Made by a program: the position numbers and the translations under genes
In this document: one piece after another, positions 12,766 to 13,230 of the stretch
Layout of the letters: every line of letters begins with the position of its first letter
How positions within the stretch are numbered: the first letter of the stretch is position 1
Source: Methanomassiliicoccaceae archaeon
GTDB taxonomy: Archaea; Thermoplasmatota; Thermoplasmata; Methanomassiliicoccales; Methanomethylophilaceae
NCBI GenBank assembly: GCA_016282555.1
Contig: JAEEKU010000089.1
Span: 1-13,230 of the forward strand
Direction of reading: 5' to 3'
DNA: 13,230 nt
The notes under the pieces: model-generated
The model's input: only the letters and a program-made list of their open reading frames with translations
Database searches by the model: none
Told to the model about the DNA's origin: nothing

Positions 12766-13230
12766 TTACCGGTCCGGCAGCATCGGAATCTGCCGGATCC
12801 GTTCTTCAAATAACGGGTTAAGACCCATTGAAGAATAACCGCCGCTCCCGCTCCGGACAGGATCCCGGTTATGAATCTCGTTTCCGGCATATCTCCGGCG
12901 AACTGCTCCGCAGCCCATTCGATTACCGTAGCCGATGCCAGAATAACTCCTAAAAGAAGCAGCTTCGTATCGTCTTTCCATTCGTTTTTCGTTGCGGAAT
13001 ACAGAACTCCCGCGGTAAATCCGGAGAGAATCCCGAAATCTCTTATGCACACCGGCATCTGGGAGCCGTTCAGGATTATGCTCCTGTCATACTCCTGGTG
13101 GCAGAAGATATCCCCGATCAGATACGGAAACTCCGTGATTTTCCAGCTGTGATCGATGTATGCGGGGCTTCCGCCGAGGCCGGCATAAGTTCCGTACGGC
13201 GACAGAAACGGAGCGGATATGAATAATACC
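12766..13230 (-). CDS. DUF2085 family membrane protein, C-terminal part; start outside the window and 3' end undetermined
   Basis: The minus-strand frame is open from 13229 and enters from beyond the window. The block FCHQEYDRSIILNGSQMPVC followed by IRDFG matches the DUF2085 pattern (CHQ, ERS, a hydrophobic/Gly stretch, PVC.R). Membrane segments follow: GILSGFTAGVLYSA, LLLLGVILASATVIEWAA, and FITGILSGAGAAVILQWVL after the family's R..TG block, with a further hydrophobic end (VLFISAPFLS) at the window edge. Function is unknown. The conserved part finishes near 12804 (RYLK), where a DUF2085 protein should stop, but this frame has no stop there; it runs on antisense through nrdJ to 10929. The nearest stops in the other two frames are at 12818-12820 and 12766-12768. 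I give 12766 as a nominal end only. A lost stop, an indel or a base error near 12770-12805 would explain this. Confidence 0.75.
12773..12797 (+). terminator. Hairpin after nrdJ, candidate terminator
   Basis: A perfect 8-bp stem TCCGGCAG/CTGCCGGA (12773-12780 with 12790-12797, 9-base loop) begins 12 bases after the stop. The T content afterwards is low (GTTCTTC), so it may be a 3' stabiliser. It also lies where the convergent DUF2085 gene should end. Confidence 0.5.

Noticed and set aside
1..13230. Mobile element, CRISPR, defence island, tRNA or rRNA
   Set aside because: No transposase, integrase, direct-repeat array, cloverleaf or rRNA-like sequence was seen; codon style looks uniform along the window.

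Overview
The window looks like a chromosomal segment of a euryarchaeon. The archaeal markers are an archaeal-type PheT of 552 residues, a class I HMG-CoA reductase, an FttA/aCPSF1 termination nuclease, a 20S proteasome beta subunit, and TATA boxes 24-26 bp upstream of several start codons. The moderate GC content (mid-50s percent by eye), the anaerobic gene set (rubrerythrin, B12-dependent ribonucleotide reductase, ETF) and the absence of TAG among eleven stop codons suggest the Thermoplasmata/Methanomassiliicoccales lineage. That placement is an inference, about 55% sure. I see no insertion sequence, CRISPR array, tRNA, rRNA or integrase. Most of the window is ordinary housekeeping sequence.

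Layout: (1) 1-2948, plus strand: a 5'-truncated FAD-linked 2-hydroxyacid oxidase, then etfB and etfA, each joined by a 4-bp ATGA overlap. This is the gene content of an ETF-coupled lactate/glycolate dehydrogenase. (2) 2943-6263, minus strand: hmgA, pheT and a BCP-type peroxiredoxin, with hmgA read first; etfA and bcp overlap tail to tail. (3) 6264-6340: a compact divergent promoter for hmgA (minus) and a TPR protein (plus), both with leaderless geometry. (4) 6341-7564, plus strand: the TPR protein and rubrerythrin, the latter with its own promoter. (5) 7565-7622: back-to-back intrinsic-type terminators between convergent genes. (6) 7621-10223, minus strand: psmB followed by aCPSF1/fttA. (7) 10224-10535: a divergent 312-bp regulatory region. 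(8) 10536-12761, plus strand: class II ribonucleotide reductase nrdJ with a terminator-like hairpin. (9) 12766-13230, minus strand: the C-terminal part of a DUF2085 membrane protein whose frame has no visible stop.

The oxidase and ETF form one electron-transfer unit: a 2-hydroxyacid is oxidised and ETF carries or bifurcates the electrons. Rubrerythrin and BCP handle peroxide in an anaerobe. HmgA feeds isoprenoid lipid synthesis. PheT, PsmB, FttA and NrdJ belong to translation, protein turnover, transcription termination and dNTP supply. The most interesting points are the oxidase-ETF operon with a cysteine cluster at the N-terminus of EtfA, the open-ended DUF2085 frame, the odd nrdJ leader, and the repeated placement of stop codons inside inverted repeats.
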